Assembly (NCBI GenBank): GCA_902613855.1
Contig: CACMIX010000003.1
Location: forward strand, 62,001-126,000
From: an uncultured Pelagibacteraceae bacterium
GTDB lineage: Bacteria > Pseudomonadota > Alphaproteobacteria > Pelagibacterales > Pelagibacteraceae
DNA: 64,000 nt
Direction of reading: 5' to 3'
A program made the translations under genes and the position numbers. Positions within the stretch are counted from its first letter, which is position 1, and each line of letters begins with the position of its first letter. Below, piece after piece: positions 32,813 to 43,536 of the stretch. The notes under the pieces are model-generated. The model saw only the letters and a list, made by a program, of their open reading frames with translations, did not search any database and was not told the origin of the DNA.

Positions 32813-32826
32813 TTTAAAAATTATTT

Positions 32827-33513
32827 ATGTGGCAAGCTCAAGTGTTTACACTTTATCCAGATGTTTTTCCTGGTCCTTTGTCAAAAGGATTATATGGAAA
32901 AGCTATGTCTAAAAAGTTATGGGATTTAAAAGTTGTTAACATAAGAGATGCGGCTGAAGATAAACATAAAACTGTAGATGACACACCTTATGGAGGTGGA
33001 TCAGGAATGTTACTAAAAGCAGATGTCCTTGCTAAATCATTAGATCAAAACAGAATTGAAGGTGAAAAAATTTTATATTTGTCTCCTAAAGGAAAAAAAT
33101 TTGATCAAAGCTATGCAAAAAAATTGGCAACTGCAAAATCCTTATCACTTATTTGTGGTCATTTTGAAGGGGTTGACGAGAGAGTATTATCTACAAGAAA
33201 TATAGAGGAAGTCAGTATAGGAGACTATGTTTTGTCTGGAGGTGAAACAGCTGCATATGTTGTTATTGATAGTGTTCTCAGGCTTTTACCAGGTGTATTA
33301 GGAAACGATAATTCTAAGATCGAAGAAACTTTTGAAAATGGTCTATTAGAGTATCCGCAATATACAAAACCTCAAATTTGGGAGGAAAAATCAGTACCAG
33401 ATGTACTATTATCTGGTGATCATAGTAAAATTAAAGACTGGCGTTTGTCTCAATCTGAGGCTATAACACGCGACCGAAGACCAGATTTATGGAAAAAATA
33501 TAAGAAAAACTAA
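32827..33513 (+). CDS. trmD: tRNA (guanine-N1)-methyltransferase TrmD
   Basis: A 228-residue SPOUT methyltransferase that methylates G37 of tRNAs with G36, preventing frameshifts. Family signs are the start [26 protein letters not shown], the knot region [10 protein letters not shown] and [11 protein letters not shown]. It lacks any fused domain. It sits between S16 and L19, as in most bacteria. Confidence 0.97.
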   Translation: MWQAQVFTLYPDVFPGPLSKGLYGKAMSKKLWDLKVVNIRDAAEDKHKTVDDTPYGGGSGMLLKADVLAKSLDQNRIEGEKILYLSPKGKKFDQSYAKKLATAKSLSLICGHFEGVDERVLSTRNIEEVSIGDYVLSGGETAAYVVIDSVLRLLPGVLGNDNSKIEETFENGLLEYPQYTKPQIWEEKSVPDVLLSGDHSKIKDWRLSQSEAITRDRRPDLWKKYKKN

Positions 33514-33529
33514 TTTGATTATTGCTAAC

Positions 33530-34084
33530 ATGAAAACTATTGAAGAAATAAACCAACATAACGTCAAAAAAATTCTTTCTGAGAAAAAAATTCCAGATTT
33601 TTATCCCGGTGATGTTGTTAAGGTTGGTGTAAGAATTACTGAAGGTAAAAAAGACAGAATCCAATATTTTGAAGGTGTCTGTATCGCTAAAAAAAGTAGA
33701 GATTTAAACTCCTCTTTTACAGTAAGAAAGATTTCTTTCGGAGAAGGAGTTGAAAGAACTTTTCCTTTATATGGAACATTAATAGATTCAATCAAAGTTA
33801 TAAGATCAGGTAAAGTTAGAAGAGCGAAACTATATTATTTAAGAGATAGAACTGGTAAATCAGCAAGAATAGCAGAAAAAATAAGAAAAAAAATCGGTAT
33901 TGATGTTGATGTTAAGCCAGAAATAGTAACAGAAGATAACGTTGCTCCCGCAGTAGAGGCACCAAAAGAGGAGGCCCCTAAAATAGAAGCAGTACAAGAC
34001 GATTCTGTTAAAGCTGAGGAGGCACCAAAAGAAGAGGCTTCTAAGGAAGATCAAAAACTAGAAAGCCCTTCAGAAAAAAAATAA
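33530..34084 (+). CDS. rplS: 50S ribosomal protein L19 with acidic C-terminal tail
   Basis: L19, 184 residues from the ATG at 33530 (M-K-T-I-E-E-I-N; an in-frame TTG at 33515 would add five). The core is standard through about residue 118 ([29 protein letters not shown]). Ordinary L19 ends there; this one has some 60 more residues rich in E, A, P and K, with three A-P-K-E-E units like those in S16. It is likely disordered and surface exposed. Confidence 0.95.
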   Translation: MKTIEEINQHNVKKILSEKKIPDFYPGDVVKVGVRITEGKKDRIQYFEGVCIAKKSRDLNSSFTVRKISFGEGVERTFPLYGTLIDSIKVIRSGKVRRAKLYYLRDRTGKSARIAEKIRKKIGIDVDVKPEIVTEDNVAPAVEAPKEEAPKIEAVQDDSVKAEEAPKEEASKEDQKLESPSEKK

Positions 34085-34095
34085 TTTTTTTTTCA

Positions 34096-35499
34096 ATGTC
34101 CACAACTCTTTACGATAAAATTTGGAATGATCACTTAGTTGATCAACAAGATGATGGAACAGCCCTTCTTTTTGTTGATAGACATTTAGTTCATGAGGTG
34201 ACAAGTCCACAAGCATTTGAGGGATTAAGAAACTCAAATAGGAAAGTAAGACATCCTGATTTAACACTAGCAGTTGCAGATCATAATGTTCCAACTACGG
34301 ATAGGACTAAAGGAATAGCTGATAAAGAATCTAAAATACAAGTAGATACTTTAGATGCAAATTGTAAAGAATTCGGTGTCCAACTTTTTGGAATGGATGA
34401 CAGAAGACAAGGTATTGTCCACATCATAGGTCCAGAACAAGGATTTACTCAACCAGGTACGGTTATTGTATGTGGAGATAGTCATACAGCTACGCATGGA
34501 GCCTTTGGAGCTTTAGCATTTGGAATCGGAACATCAGAAGTCGAACACGTTTTAGCAACACAAACACTAGTTCAGAAGAAAGCAAAAAATTTTAGAATAA
34601 ATGTTAATGGTAAACTTCCGTTAGGTGTCACTTCAAAAGATGTAATTCTTCAGATAATTGGAAAAATTGGTACAGCTGGTGGAACAGGTTGTGTAATTGA
34701 ATATGCAGGAGATTTAATAAGATCATTAAGCGTTGAGCAAAGAATGACGATCTGCAACATGACAATTGAAGGTGGAGCAAGAGCAGGATTGATTGCGCCA
34801 GATGAAAAAATATTTGAGTATTTAAAAGGTAAACCAATGTCACCTAAGGGTGAAAATTGGGAAAAAGCTTTGAATTATTGGAATGGTCTTAAGACTGATA
34901 AAGAGGCAAATTTTGATAAGGAAATAAATTTAAATGCAGCAGAAATTTTGCCAATGATAACATGGGGAACTTCTCCACAAGATGTTATTACAATTGATGG
35001 AAAAGTTCCTAATCCACAAAGCGAGACAGATGAGGACAGAAAGAATTCAATTGAAAGATCACTGAAATATATGGGGCTAAAACCTGATATGTCAGCAACA
35101 GATATAAAGATTGATAAGGTTTTTATTGGAAGCTGCACAAACGGAAGAATTGAGGATTTAAGAGAGGCAGCTAAAATTTTAAAAGATAAAAAAATATCAT
35201 CTCATGTTAATGCAATGGTAGTTCCAGGGTCTGGGTTAGTTAAAGAACAAGCTGAACAAGAGGGATTAGATAAGATTTTTATTAGTTCAGGATTTGAGTG
35301 GAGGGAGCCAGGCTGCTCTATGTGTTTAGCCATGAATGCTGATAAACTCAAGCCGGAGGAAAGATGTGCCTCTACTTCAAATAGAAATTTTGAAGGAAGA
35401 CAAGGAAGAGGCGGCAGAACTCATTTAGTGAGCCCGGGAATGGCAGCTGCAGCCGCTATTTCAGGAAACCTTGACGATGTTAGAAAGTATCAAAATTAA
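34096..35499 (+). CDS. leuC: 3-isopropylmalate dehydratase large subunit
   Basis: A 467-residue aconitase-family subunit for leucine synthesis (2- to 3-isopropylmalate). The early H-D-R/H-E-V-T motif, the [10 protein letters not shown] segment and the [4Fe-4S] cysteines in G-S-C-T-N-G-R and P-G-C-S-M-C are present. R-N-F-E-G-R-Q-G near the end is the family signature. It forms a heterodimer with LeuD, whose ATG follows the stop without a gap. The rplS-leuC-leuD-leuB order is common in alphaproteobacteria. Confidence 0.97.
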   Translation: MSTTLYDKIWNDHLVDQQDDGTALLFVDRHLVHEVTSPQAFEGLRNSNRKVRHPDLTLAVADHNVPTTDRTKGIADKESKIQVDTLDANCKEFGVQLFGMDDRRQGIVHIIGPEQGFTQPGTVIVCGDSHTATHGAFGALAFGIGTSEVEHVLATQTLVQKKAKNFRINVNGKLPLGVTSKDVILQIIGKIGTAGGTGCVIEYAGDLIRSLSVEQRMTICNMTIEGGARAGLIAPDEKIFEYLKGKPMSPKGENWEKALNYWNGLKTDKEANFDKEINLNAAEILPMITWGTSPQDVITIDGKVPNPQSETDEDRKNSIERSLKYMGLKPDMSATDIKIDKVFIGSCTNGRIEDLREAAKILKDKKISSHVNAMVVPGSGLVKEQAEQEGLDKIFISSGFEWREPGCSMCLAMNADKLKPEERCASTSNRNFEGRQGRGGRTHLVSPGMAAAAAISGNLDDVRKYQN

Positions 35500-36105
35500 A
35501 TGCAAAAGTTTAACACATTAAAAAGTATTCCCGCATACTTACCAATAGTTAATATTGATACGGATATGATTATACCTAAGCAATTTTTAAAAACTATTAA
35601 AAGAACTGGACTTGGAAAAAACCTGTTTTTTGAAATGAGATATGATGATCAAGGAAAAGAAATTGATAATTTTGTCCTTAACAATGATCCATTCAATAAG
35701 TCAAAAATTTTAATTGCAGGCAAAAACTTTGGATGTGGCTCGTCAAGAGAACATGCTCCTTGGGCACTTCTAGATTTTGGAATTACTTGTGTAATCAGTT
35801 CAAGTTATGCGGATATTTTTTACAGCAACTGTTTTAAGAATGGTATTCTGCCAATTATTCTTGAGGAGGAAAAAATAAAAGAGCTTTCAGAATATGCAAA
35901 TAGAAAAGAAGAAATTTCAGTTGATTTAAATGAACAAGTAATTGTTTTTGGTAATAGCGAAATTAAGTTTGAAATTGATCCATTTAAAAAAAAGTGTTTA
36001 CTTGAAGGTCTTGATGATATCGCTTTATCTTTAAAAAAATCAGACAAAATTAAAACATTTGAAAATAATTTAAAAAATCAAAAACCTTGGATTTTTAATG
36101 ATTAA
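35500..36105 (+). CDS. leuD: 3-isopropylmalate dehydratase small subunit
   Basis: A 201-residue swivelling-domain partner of LeuC. It has the N-terminal [13 protein letters not shown] segment and the substrate loop [16 protein letters not shown]. The length is normal for the bacterial subunit. The gene overlaps leuB by 8 bp and directly abuts leuC. Confidence 0.97.
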   Translation: MQKFNTLKSIPAYLPIVNIDTDMIIPKQFLKTIKRTGLGKNLFFEMRYDDQGKEIDNFVLNNDPFNKSKILIAGKNFGCGSSREHAPWALLDFGITCVISSSYADIFYSNCFKNGILPIILEEEKIKELSEYANRKEEISVDLNEQVIVFGNSEIKFEIDPFKKKCLLEGLDDIALSLKKSDKIKTFENNLKNQKPWIFND

Positions 36106-37204
36106 GGTAAAAAAAAGAAAAATTCTTTTATTACCTGGTGACGGTATTGGTCCAGAAGTAATAGGTGAAGTAAAAAAAATTATTAATTGGTTTAATGATA
36201 AAAAATCACTAGATTTTGAAGTAGACGAAGATCTTGCTGGTGGTTGTTCTTATGACAAACATGGAACACCAATTACTGATGAAGTATTTTATAAAGCTTT
36301 AGAGAGTGAAGTTGTCATGTTAGGCGCGGTAGGTGGACCAAAATGGGATGAAGTAGAATTTTCTAAAAAACCAGAAAGAGCATTATTAAAATTAAGAAAA
36401 GAACTAAAACTATTTGCTAATTTACGACCGGCAATATGTTTTGAACAATTGGTAGGTGCTTCAACTTTAAAACCAGAAGTAGTGTCAGGTTTAGACATAA
36501 TGATTGTTAGAGAGCTCACAGGTGGAATATATTTTGGTGAACCAAGAGGAATTAAACCAATTGAGAACGGAGAGAGAAAAGGAATAAATACTCATACATA
36601 TACGACTAGTGAAATTGTAAGGGTAGCACGTATCGCATTTGACCTAGCAAGAAAGAGATCAAATAAAGTCACTTCTTGTGAAAAATCAAATGTTATGGAA
36701 GCTGGACAGTTATGGAAGGAAGAAGTTCAAGAACTTCATGATAAAGAATTTAAAGATGTGGAATTAAGCCATATGCTCGCTGACAATTGTGCAATGCAGC
36801 TATTAAGAAATCCTAAACAATTTGACGTAATTGTAACTGACAATTTGTTTGGTGATATGCTTTCAGATCAAGCTTCAATGCTAACAGGTTCTTTAGGTCT
36901 TTTACCTTCAGCATCTTTAGGTGCAAAAAATAAAGATGGAGAAATGAGAGCAATGTACGAACCTATTCATGGTTCAGCGCCTGATATTGCTGGTAAATCG
37001 ATAGCAAATCCTATTGCTTCTATTTTAAGTTTTGCTATGGCCCTAAGATATTCTTTAGACTTAGATAATGAGGCTGATGCATTAGAAAAAGCAGTACAGC
37101 AGGTATTAAATGATGATTTAAGAACTAAAGATATTCTATCAGATGGAATGAAAGAGGTATCAACTTCAGCAATGGGTGATGCGATAATTTCAAAATTGCA
37201 ATAA
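36098..37204 (+). CDS. leuB: 3-isopropylmalate dehydrogenase
   Basis: A 368-residue NAD-dependent beta-decarboxylating dehydrogenase. The start [10 protein letters not shown], the arginine pair in [23 protein letters not shown], the metal aspartates in [10 protein letters not shown], and [13 protein letters not shown] are all seen. It closes the leuCDB group. Ordinarily asd follows leuB in related genomes; here the DMSP genes intervene, starting 26 bp later. Confidence 0.97.
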   Translation: MIKVKKRKILLLPGDGIGPEVIGEVKKIINWFNDKKSLDFEVDEDLAGGCSYDKHGTPITDEVFYKALESEVVMLGAVGGPKWDEVEFSKKPERALLKLRKELKLFANLRPAICFEQLVGASTLKPEVVSGLDIMIVRELTGGIYFGEPRGIKPIENGERKGINTHTYTTSEIVRVARIAFDLARKRSNKVTSCEKSNVMEAGQLWKEEVQELHDKEFKDVELSHMLADNCAMQLLRNPKQFDVIVTDNLFGDMLSDQASMLTGSLGLLPSASLGAKNKDGEMRAMYEPIHGSAPDIAGKSIANPIASILSFAMALRYSLDLDNEADALEKAVQQVLNDDLRTKDILSDGMKEVSTSAMGDAIISKLQ

Positions 37205-37230
37205 ATCTATAATTATTCTAAGCTTTTAAA

Positions 37231-38994
37231 ATGCCAAGTTATACAGCTCCAGTAAAAGATATGATGTTTCTTTATGACAAGTTAAGAGACAATAAAAACT
37301 ATAATGAATTAGAAAAATACAATGAAGTTAATTCTGATTTAGTAAAAGATATTTTAGAGGAAGCAGCTAAAATAAATCAAAATTTAATATTACCACTTGC
37401 AAAAATAGGAGATGAAAATCCTGCAGTATTGGAAAATGGAGTTGTTAGAACTCCCCCAGGTTATAAAGAGGCGTACCAAAAATATATAGAAGATGGATGG
37501 ACATCATTATCTTGTGATCCAAAATATGGCGGTCAAGGGATGCCTAAAACTGTAAGTGCTTTTTTCGACGAAATGTTATCATCTGCAAGCTTATCGTTTA
37601 AACTTTATAGTGAATTAAGTATTGGGGCTTATAATTGTATTAATCACCATGCTACAGATGAAATAAAGAATAAATATTTACCAAAAATGGTCGAGGGTAA
37701 ATGGAGTGGCACAATGTGTTTAACTGAACCAGTTTGTGGAACTGATTTAGGACTTCTAAAAACTAAAGCTGAAAAACAAACCGATGGAACATATAAATTA
37801 AGTGGTCAAAAAATATTCATAACCTCTGGTGATCAAGATTTGACAGAAAATATTATTCATTTGGTAATTGCTAGAGCTACAGACTCTCCTGCTGGAACTA
37901 AAGGCATAAGTTTATTTTTAGTCCCTAAGTTTATAGTTAACGAGGATGGAACCATTGGCCCAAGGAATGGGGTATCAACAGGATCAATTGAAAGTAAAAT
38001 GGGCATAAAGGGTTCGGCTACCTGTGTTTTAAATTTTGATGATGCAACTGGTTATATGATTGGAGCTAAAGACAAGGGTTTAAGTGCGATGTTCACAATG
38101 ATGAATTTAGAGAGAATAGTAGTTGGGATACAGGGTTTAGGCCTATCCGAAATTGCTTATCAGAACTCACTTGCATATGCGAAAGAGAGAAAACAAGGAA
38201 AAACAAATAATACCAAGTCAACTAATGGTGCAGATTTTATAATTGAACACGCTGATATAAGAAAATCTTTACTAAATATGAAATCAATAATTGAGGGAGA
38301 AAGAGCATTATGTTTTTGGTTATCTCAACAAACAGAGGTTAGCCTTTATCACCCTGAAGAAAAAATAAAACAAGAAGCATCCGATTATGTTTCATTAATG
38401 ACACCAGTAGTAAAATCATTATTTACCGATTTAGCTATGGAAATAACAAATGACGCAATGCAAATTCATGGTGGGTACGGGTATACAAAAGATCAAGGAA
38501 TTGAGCAATTATATCGAGATAATCGTATTACTCCTATTTATGAGGGAACAAACTCAGTTCAGGCAGCTGATTTAGTATTTAGAAAATTATCGAATAAAAA
38601 TGGCAATGTAATTGCTAGATTCTTAGACATGGTTAAGTCTGAATGTGAAAGTAAAAAAGGAAAAGTTGAAACTTTTTCAAAAGAATTAAATCATTACCTA
38701 GATATATTATCCAAGTTTACAGGCTGGATCAGTGATCAAAGTAAAATTGAAAAAGATGATGTAAGTGCAGCAGCGAATGATTATTTAAGAACACTTGGAT
38801 ATGTTTCAATTGCGTATTCTTGGATAAAAGTTTTAGAAGTTAGTTTTAATGACTATGAGAAAAATAAAGACTTTTACTCTGATAAAATCAATACAGCTAA
38901 ATTTTATTTTGAAAAAGTATTACCTAGAGCAGAGTATCATTATAAATCCGCAATTTCTGGAAGCTCAAATATAATGAAATTTAATTTTATTTAG
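37231..38994 (+). CDS. dmdC: Acyl-CoA dehydrogenase, probable methylmercaptopropionyl-CoA dehydrogenase DmdC
   Basis: A 587-residue FAD acyl-CoA dehydrogenase of the large type with an extra C-terminal region of about 130 residues. Motifs are C-L-T-E-P-V-C-G-T-D-L-G, the F-I-T-S-G-D strand, Q-I-H-G-G-Y-G-Y and the P-I-Y-E-G-T-N-S-V-Q that bears the catalytic glutamate. This size and the position next to DmdB and DmdA fit DmdC, which makes methylthioacryloyl-CoA from methylmercaptopropionyl-CoA. Other acyl-CoA substrates cannot be excluded by sequence alone. Confidence 0.88.
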   Translation: MPSYTAPVKDMMFLYDKLRDNKNYNELEKYNEVNSDLVKDILEEAAKINQNLILPLAKIGDENPAVLENGVVRTPPGYKEAYQKYIEDGWTSLSCDPKYGGQGMPKTVSAFFDEMLSSASLSFKLYSELSIGAYNCINHHATDEIKNKYLPKMVEGKWSGTMCLTEPVCGTDLGLLKTKAEKQTDGTYKLSGQKIFITSGDQDLTENIIHLVIARATDSPAGTKGISLFLVPKFIVNEDGTIGPRNGVSTGSIESKMGIKGSATCVLNFDDATGYMIGAKDKGLSAMFTMMNLERIVVGIQGLGLSEIAYQNSLAYAKERKQGKTNNTKSTNGADFIIEHADIRKSLLNMKSIIEGERALCFWLSQQTEVSLYHPEEKIKQEASDYVSLMTPVVKSLFTDLAMEITNDAMQIHGGYGYTKDQGIEQLYRDNRITPIYEGTNSVQAADLVFRKLSNKNGNVIARFLDMVKSECESKKGKVETFSKELNHYLDILSKFTGWISDQSKIEKDDVSAAANDYLRTLGYVSIAYSWIKVLEVSFNDYEKNKDFYSDKINTAKFYFEKVLPRAEYHYKSAISGSSNIMKFNFI

Positions 38995-38996
38995 CA

Positions 38997-40613
38997 ATGA
39001 GTCATTATGATACTAATTTGGACAAAAACCAAGCTAATCATGTTCCGTTAACTCCTTTAACATTTTTAAAAAGAGCAAAAGAAATTTATCCTAACTATGA
39101 AGCGATAGTATATGAAGACAGAAATTATACTTGGAGTGAAGTTTACAAAAGAGCAGTAAAATTTGCAAGTGCATTGTCTAAAATTGGTATTAAAAAGGGT
39201 GATACTGTTTCATTCTTAGCATTTAATACACCTGAAATATTTGAAGCACACTACTCTGTTCCTATGACAGGAGCAGTTTTAAATACAATTAATATTAGAT
39301 TAGATGCAAACACGATTGCATATATTTTAAATCATAGTGATGCAAAAGTTTTAGTCGTTGATAGACAGCTACATATAGAAGTTAAAAAAGCTCTAAAAAC
39401 TTTAGATAAAAAAATTACAATTATAGATATAAATGACAAATATGCTGACCAATCAAAGTGTGAAAAAATTGGTGAGTATGAATATGAAAATTTTTTAAAT
39501 ACTGGGGATGAAAATTATAACTGGCAAATGCCTGACGATGAATGGCAGTCTATTTCTTTAAGCTATACCTCAGGCACAACAGGAAATCCAAAAGGTGTAG
39601 TTTATCATCATAGAGGTGCTTATTTAATGTCTACAGGAAGTTCTGTAGCATGGAATATGCCTAACCGATTAAATTTTTTAACAATTGTACCAATGTTTCA
39701 TTGTAATGGCTGGTGTTACCCATGGACGATCCCGATGTTGAATGGAAGGACTATTTGTCTAAGAAATATAGATATTAAAAAAATATTTGAACTAATTGAT
39801 AAATATGATGTAACGCATTTTGGTGGAGCACCTATTGTTTTAAACATGATTACTGGTGCCCCAGAAGCTGATAGAAAAAAATTAAAGAATAAAGTTTATG
39901 TTTTAACTGCTGGAGCGCCTCCCCCTAGTATAATCTTTAAAAAAATGAAAGCTCTGGGTTTTGAGGTAATGCATGTTTACGGACTTACAGAAACATATGG
40001 ACATGTTACTCAATGTGCTTGGAATGATGAGTGGAATGACTTTGATGAGGATAAACAAAATGAAATTAAAGCAAGGCAGGGTGTAAGATACCCAAATACA
40101 GAAGGTGTAACAATATTAGATCCTGAAACCATGAAAGAAGTTCCAAAGGATGGTAAAACTATTGGTGAAATAATGATTAGAGGCAATGTAGTAATGAAGG
40201 GATACTTTAAAGATAAAGATGCTACAGATAAGGCTATGAAGGGTGGCTGGTTTCACACTGGTGATTTAGCTGTGATGCATCCTGATGGATATGTAAAAAT
40301 ACAAGATAGATCTAAAGATATAATTATTTCTGGAGGAGAAAATATTTCTTCGATTGAAATTGAAAATACTCTTTCTAAACATCCGTCAGTTTCTATTGCA
40401 GCTGTAGTCGCAAAACCTGACGAAAAGTGGGGCGAAGTTCCATGTGCTTTTATCGAAATGGTAAAAGATAAACCAGCAAGTGAAAAAGAATTAATTGATT
40501 TTTGTAAAGAAACTTTAGCAGGATTTAAAGTACCAAAAAAAGTAATTTTCTGTGAGCTACCAAAAACCTCTACAGGAAAAATTCAGAAGTTTGAACTAAG
40601 AAAACAATTCTAG
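38997..40613 (+). CDS. dmdB: Acyl-CoA synthetase, probable methylmercaptopropionate-CoA ligase DmdB
   Basis: A 538-residue AMP-forming ligase. The P-loop S-Y-T-S-G-T-T-G-N-P-K-G, the motif V-Y-G-L-T-E-T-Y-G, G-W-F-H-T-G-D, the hinge D-R-S-K-D-I-I-I-S-G-G-E-N and the catalytic lysine region K-T-S-T-G-K-I-Q-K are all present. Known DmdB enzymes activate 3-methylmercaptopropionate, the product of DmdA, and also other short acids. It starts 2 bp after dmdC. Confidence 0.88.
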   Translation: MSHYDTNLDKNQANHVPLTPLTFLKRAKEIYPNYEAIVYEDRNYTWSEVYKRAVKFASALSKIGIKKGDTVSFLAFNTPEIFEAHYSVPMTGAVLNTINIRLDANTIAYILNHSDAKVLVVDRQLHIEVKKALKTLDKKITIIDINDKYADQSKCEKIGEYEYENFLNTGDENYNWQMPDDEWQSISLSYTSGTTGNPKGVVYHHRGAYLMSTGSSVAWNMPNRLNFLTIVPMFHCNGWCYPWTIPMLNGRTICLRNIDIKKIFELIDKYDVTHFGGAPIVLNMITGAPEADRKKLKNKVYVLTAGAPPPSIIFKKMKALGFEVMHVYGLTETYGHVTQCAWNDEWNDFDEDKQNEIKARQGVRYPNTEGVTILDPETMKEVPKDGKTIGEIMIRGNVVMKGYFKDKDATDKAMKGGWFHTGDLAVMHPDGYVKIQDRSKDIIISGGENISSIEIENTLSKHPSVSIAAVVAKPDEKWGEVPCAFIEMVKDKPASEKELIDFCKETLAGFKVPKKVIFCELPKTSTGKIQKFELRKQF

Positions 40614-40621
40614 GTAATTAT

Positions 40622-41398
40622 TTGATTTTCCAAGTAGAAAACAAAAATGTCCATGCATCAGATGCAGGTCAAGGTATTGATCCAAAAAAACAAACTATTG
40701 TATTTTTGCATGGGAGTGGGATGTCACATATTATTTGGTCTTTAACGGAGCAATTTTTTTCTAATCAAAATTTTAATGTTTTATCAATAGATTTACCTGG
40801 ACATGGAAATTCTGATGGTCCCTGTATTAATACTATAGAAAAAATCACAGATTGGTTAGAAAAAGCATTTATTCAGTTAAATTTAAATGATTTAGTTTTA
40901 ATTGGACACTCTCAGGGATGTTTAGAAATTTTAGAATTTGCTCATAAATATCCAACTAGAATAAAAAAATTAATTTTTGTTGGTGGTTCTTATAAAATGC
41001 CAGTTCATCCAGATTTAATTGAATTAGCAAAAAATGGAGACTCAGATGCTGTTAAATTGATGATGAAGTGGGGGTATGAGGGGTCAAAAAAATTTATCGG
41101 TGGTAATCCAATTGAAAGGATTATTCAATCGCCAAGAGATATAAGTGAAATATTGGCTGTTGATCTTATTGCTTGTAACAATTACTCAAACGGTAAAGAG
41201 GCTGCCGCGTCAATAAATTGTCCAAGTATGTTTATATTTGGTGCACTTGATAAGATGGTTAACATAGAAGTAGGAAAAAAATTTTCAAATCTGGTAAAAA
41301 ATTCATCTACCCATATTTTCAAAGGTTGTGGTCATATGATTATGATTGAAAAAGCATTTGAAATGAGAGAAAAGGTCCTAGAATTTTTAAAAAAATGA
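40622..41398 (+). CDS. Alpha/beta hydrolase within the DMSP demethylation cluster
   Basis: A 258-residue soluble alpha/beta hydrolase. The oxyanion strand is F-L-H-G-S-G-M-S, the nucleophile S in G-H-S-Q-G, the acid probably D in G-A-L-D-K, and the histidine G-C-G-H-M. The start is a TTG; its stop overlaps dmdA by 4 bp, so its expression is tied to dmdA. No function can be read from the sequence. Hydrolysis of a thioester or ester produced in DMSP breakdown is an attractive inference, as no dmdD hydratase is present here. Confidence 0.82.
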   Translation: MIFQVENKNVHASDAGQGIDPKKQTIVFLHGSGMSHIIWSLTEQFFSNQNFNVLSIDLPGHGNSDGPCINTIEKITDWLEKAFIQLNLNDLVLIGHSQGCLEILEFAHKYPTRIKKLIFVGGSYKMPVHPDLIELAKNGDSDAVKLMMKWGYEGSKKFIGGNPIERIIQSPRDISEILAVDLIACNNYSNGKEAAASINCPSMFIFGALDKMVNIEVGKKFSNLVKNSSTHIFKGCGHMIMIEKAFEMREKVLEFLKK

Positions 41399-42504
41399 AA
41401 AACTTTTCTATAGCAAAATCAAGAAGATTACGAAGTACACCTTATACTGACAGAATAGAAGCTCATGGTGTGAGCAGCTACACAGTTTATAATCATATGT
41501 TACTTCCAGCGTCATTTAAATCTTTAGAAAGTGACTATCATCACTTAAAAAAATATGTTCAAGTTTGGGATGTTGCAGCAGAGAGACAAGTTGAAATATC
41601 AGGAAAAGATTCATCTAAATTAGTTCAATTAATGACTTGTAGAGATTTATCTAAATCAAAAGTTGGAAAATGTTATTACGCTCCATTAATTGATAACGAT
41701 GGACTTTTAGTTAACGACCCAATAATTAATAAACTTGCAGAGGATAAATGGTGGTTGTCTATAGCTGATGCAGATGTAATATTTTTTGCAAAAGGACTTG
41801 CAGCTGGAAACAAATTTGAAGTTGAAATTAATGAACCAAATGTAAATATTTTAGCTGTTCAAGGGCCTTTAGCTGAAGATTTAATGTCAAAATTATTTGG
41901 TGAAGAGATTAGAAAATTAAAATTTTTTAATTTTGATTACTTTGAATTAAAAGGTCACAAATATTTTATTGCAAGATCTGGATGGTCCAAACAAGGTGGA
42001 TTTGAAGTCTATGTTGATAACGATATTGCAGGTCAGAATTTATATGATTATTTATTTGAAGAGGGAAAAGAATTTAATGTTAAGCCAGGTTGCCCAAATT
42101 TAATTGAGAGAATAGAAGGTGCACTATTGTCATACGGAAATGATTTTGACAACAGAGACAATCCTTTTGAAGCAAATTTTGATAAATTTATTCACCTAGA
42201 CAGCGACGTTGATTTTTTAGGTAAAGAAAAACTTAAGAAAATACAAGAAAAAGGAATAAATAGAAAACTTATGGGTGTAAAAATTGAACACAATAAAATT
42301 GATATGTATTGTGAAAAAACTTTATTTGCTGATAATAAAGAAGTAGTTGGATATGTTAGATCAGCCACATTTTCTCCCACATTTAATAAAGTTATTGGAA
42401 TTGCAATGATTAATAAACCCTACTGGAATGCAAAAAATCAGTTTAATATAGAAATTAATGAAAAAATATATGTGGGTTCTGTTTGTGATTTACCACTCGT
42501 CTAA
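41395..42504 (+). CDS. dmdA: Dimethylsulfoniopropionate demethylase DmdA
   Basis: A 369-residue glycine-cleavage-T-like enzyme that moves a methyl group from DMSP to tetrahydrofolate, giving methylmercaptopropionate. The start [32 protein letters not shown] and [10 protein letters not shown] match the SAR11 enzyme as I know it, including its full length. GcvT itself would differ in these segments. It overlaps the hydrolase gene and is followed 21 bp later by asd. Confidence 0.95.
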   Translation: MKNFSIAKSRRLRSTPYTDRIEAHGVSSYTVYNHMLLPASFKSLESDYHHLKKYVQVWDVAAERQVEISGKDSSKLVQLMTCRDLSKSKVGKCYYAPLIDNDGLLVNDPIINKLAEDKWWLSIADADVIFFAKGLAAGNKFEVEINEPNVNILAVQGPLAEDLMSKLFGEEIRKLKFFNFDYFELKGHKYFIARSGWSKQGGFEVYVDNDIAGQNLYDYLFEEGKEFNVKPGCPNLIERIEGALLSYGNDFDNRDNPFEANFDKFIHLDSDVDFLGKEKLKKIQEKGINRKLMGVKIEHNKIDMYCEKTLFADNKEVVGYVRSATFSPTFNKVIGIAMINKPYWNAKNQFNIEINEKIYVGSVCDLPLV

Positions 42505-42525
42505 AATTAAGAGTCATTTGGTTTT

Positions 42526-43536
42526 ATGAATATAGCAATTGTAGGTGCAACAGGAAATGTTGGTAGAAAAATAATAGAAATTCTAGAGAAGAAACAAATA
42601 AATATTGAAAATCTTTTTTTATTAGCTTCAAAAAATAGTGAAGGAAAAAAAATTAACTACAACGGAAAAGAACACACAGTAAGTAATATTGAAAAATTTG
42701 ATTTCTCCTCTGTTAAAATTGCTTTTTTTGCAGCAGGAAGCGAAGTAGCTGAAAAATGGGCCCATGTTGCTGCTGAAAAAACTATTGTTATAGATAATTC
42801 AAAATATTTTAGAAAAGACCCTGATATTCCATTAATTGTTCCTGAAGTTAATTCAAAAAAATTATCTGATGTAAAAAATAAAAATATTATTGCTAATGCT
42901 AATTGTTCAGTGATTCCAGTTGTTGTGGCTTTAAAACCTTTGCACGATTTGTACAATATAAATCGTATAGTCGCATCTACATATCAGTCAGTATCCGGAG
43001 CAGGTAAATCAGCTATGGATGAATTATTATCTCAAACAGAGGATTATTTTCAAAATAAAGAAATAGACTCAAAAAATTTTACTAAGCAAATAGCTTTTAA
43101 TGCAATCCCTCATATTGATAGTTTTTTAGAAAATGGTTACACAAAAGAGGAACAAAAAACTACTGACGAAATTAAAAAAATTTTAGATAAAAAAATTAAA
43201 GTAACTTCTACTTGTGTTAGGATACCTGTTCTTGTTTCTCACTGTATTAGTGCAAATGTAGAATTTAATAAAAAATGTGATTTGGATGAAATAAGAAAAG
43301 TTCTATCTACCTCCCCTGGGTGCAAGGTTATTGATGAACATCAGGATGGGGGTTACATAACACCAGTAGAGGCTGAGGATAAATTTGAAACTTTTATTTC
43401 AAGAATAAGATTGGATGAGTCTCGTGAAAATACAATAAATTTGTGGATCGTATCAGATAATTTAGTAAAAGGAGCGGCATTGAACGCAGTACAAATTGCT
43501 GAAAGTTTGATTACAAATGATTTTTATGGAAGATAA
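42526..43536 (+). CDS. asd: Aspartate-semialdehyde dehydrogenase
   Basis: A 336-residue NADP enzyme of the threonine, methionine and lysine/diaminopimelate pathways. It begins with G-A-T-G-N-V-G, has the catalytic cysteine C127 in N-A-N-C-S-V, the S-V-S-G-A-G-K-S segment and the histidine in the R-I-P-V-L-V-S-H stretch. The length is normal. The C-terminus overlaps the start of sdhC. Its usual neighbour leuB is separated from it by the dmd genes. Confidence 0.96.
   Translation: MNIAIVGATGNVGRKIIEILEKKQINIENLFLLASKNSEGKKINYNGKEHTVSNIEKFDFSSVKIAFFAAGSEVAEKWAHVAAEKTIVIDNSKYFRKDPDIPLIVPEVNSKKLSDVKNKNIIANANCSVIPVVVALKPLHDLYNINRIVASTYQSVSGAGKSAMDELLSQTEDYFQNKEIDSKNFTKQIAFNAIPHIDSFLENGYTKEEQKTTDEIKKILDKKIKVTSTCVRIPVLVSHCISANVEFNKKCDLDEIRKVLSTSPGCKVIDEHQDGGYITPVEAEDKFETFISRIRLDESRENTINLWIVSDNLVKGAALNAVQIAESLITNDFYGR

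Noticed and set aside
37231..42504. The dmd genes as a recent horizontal transfer
   Set aside because: No mobile gene, repeat or change in base or codon use was visible at the borders, and genes are as tightly packed as the rest.
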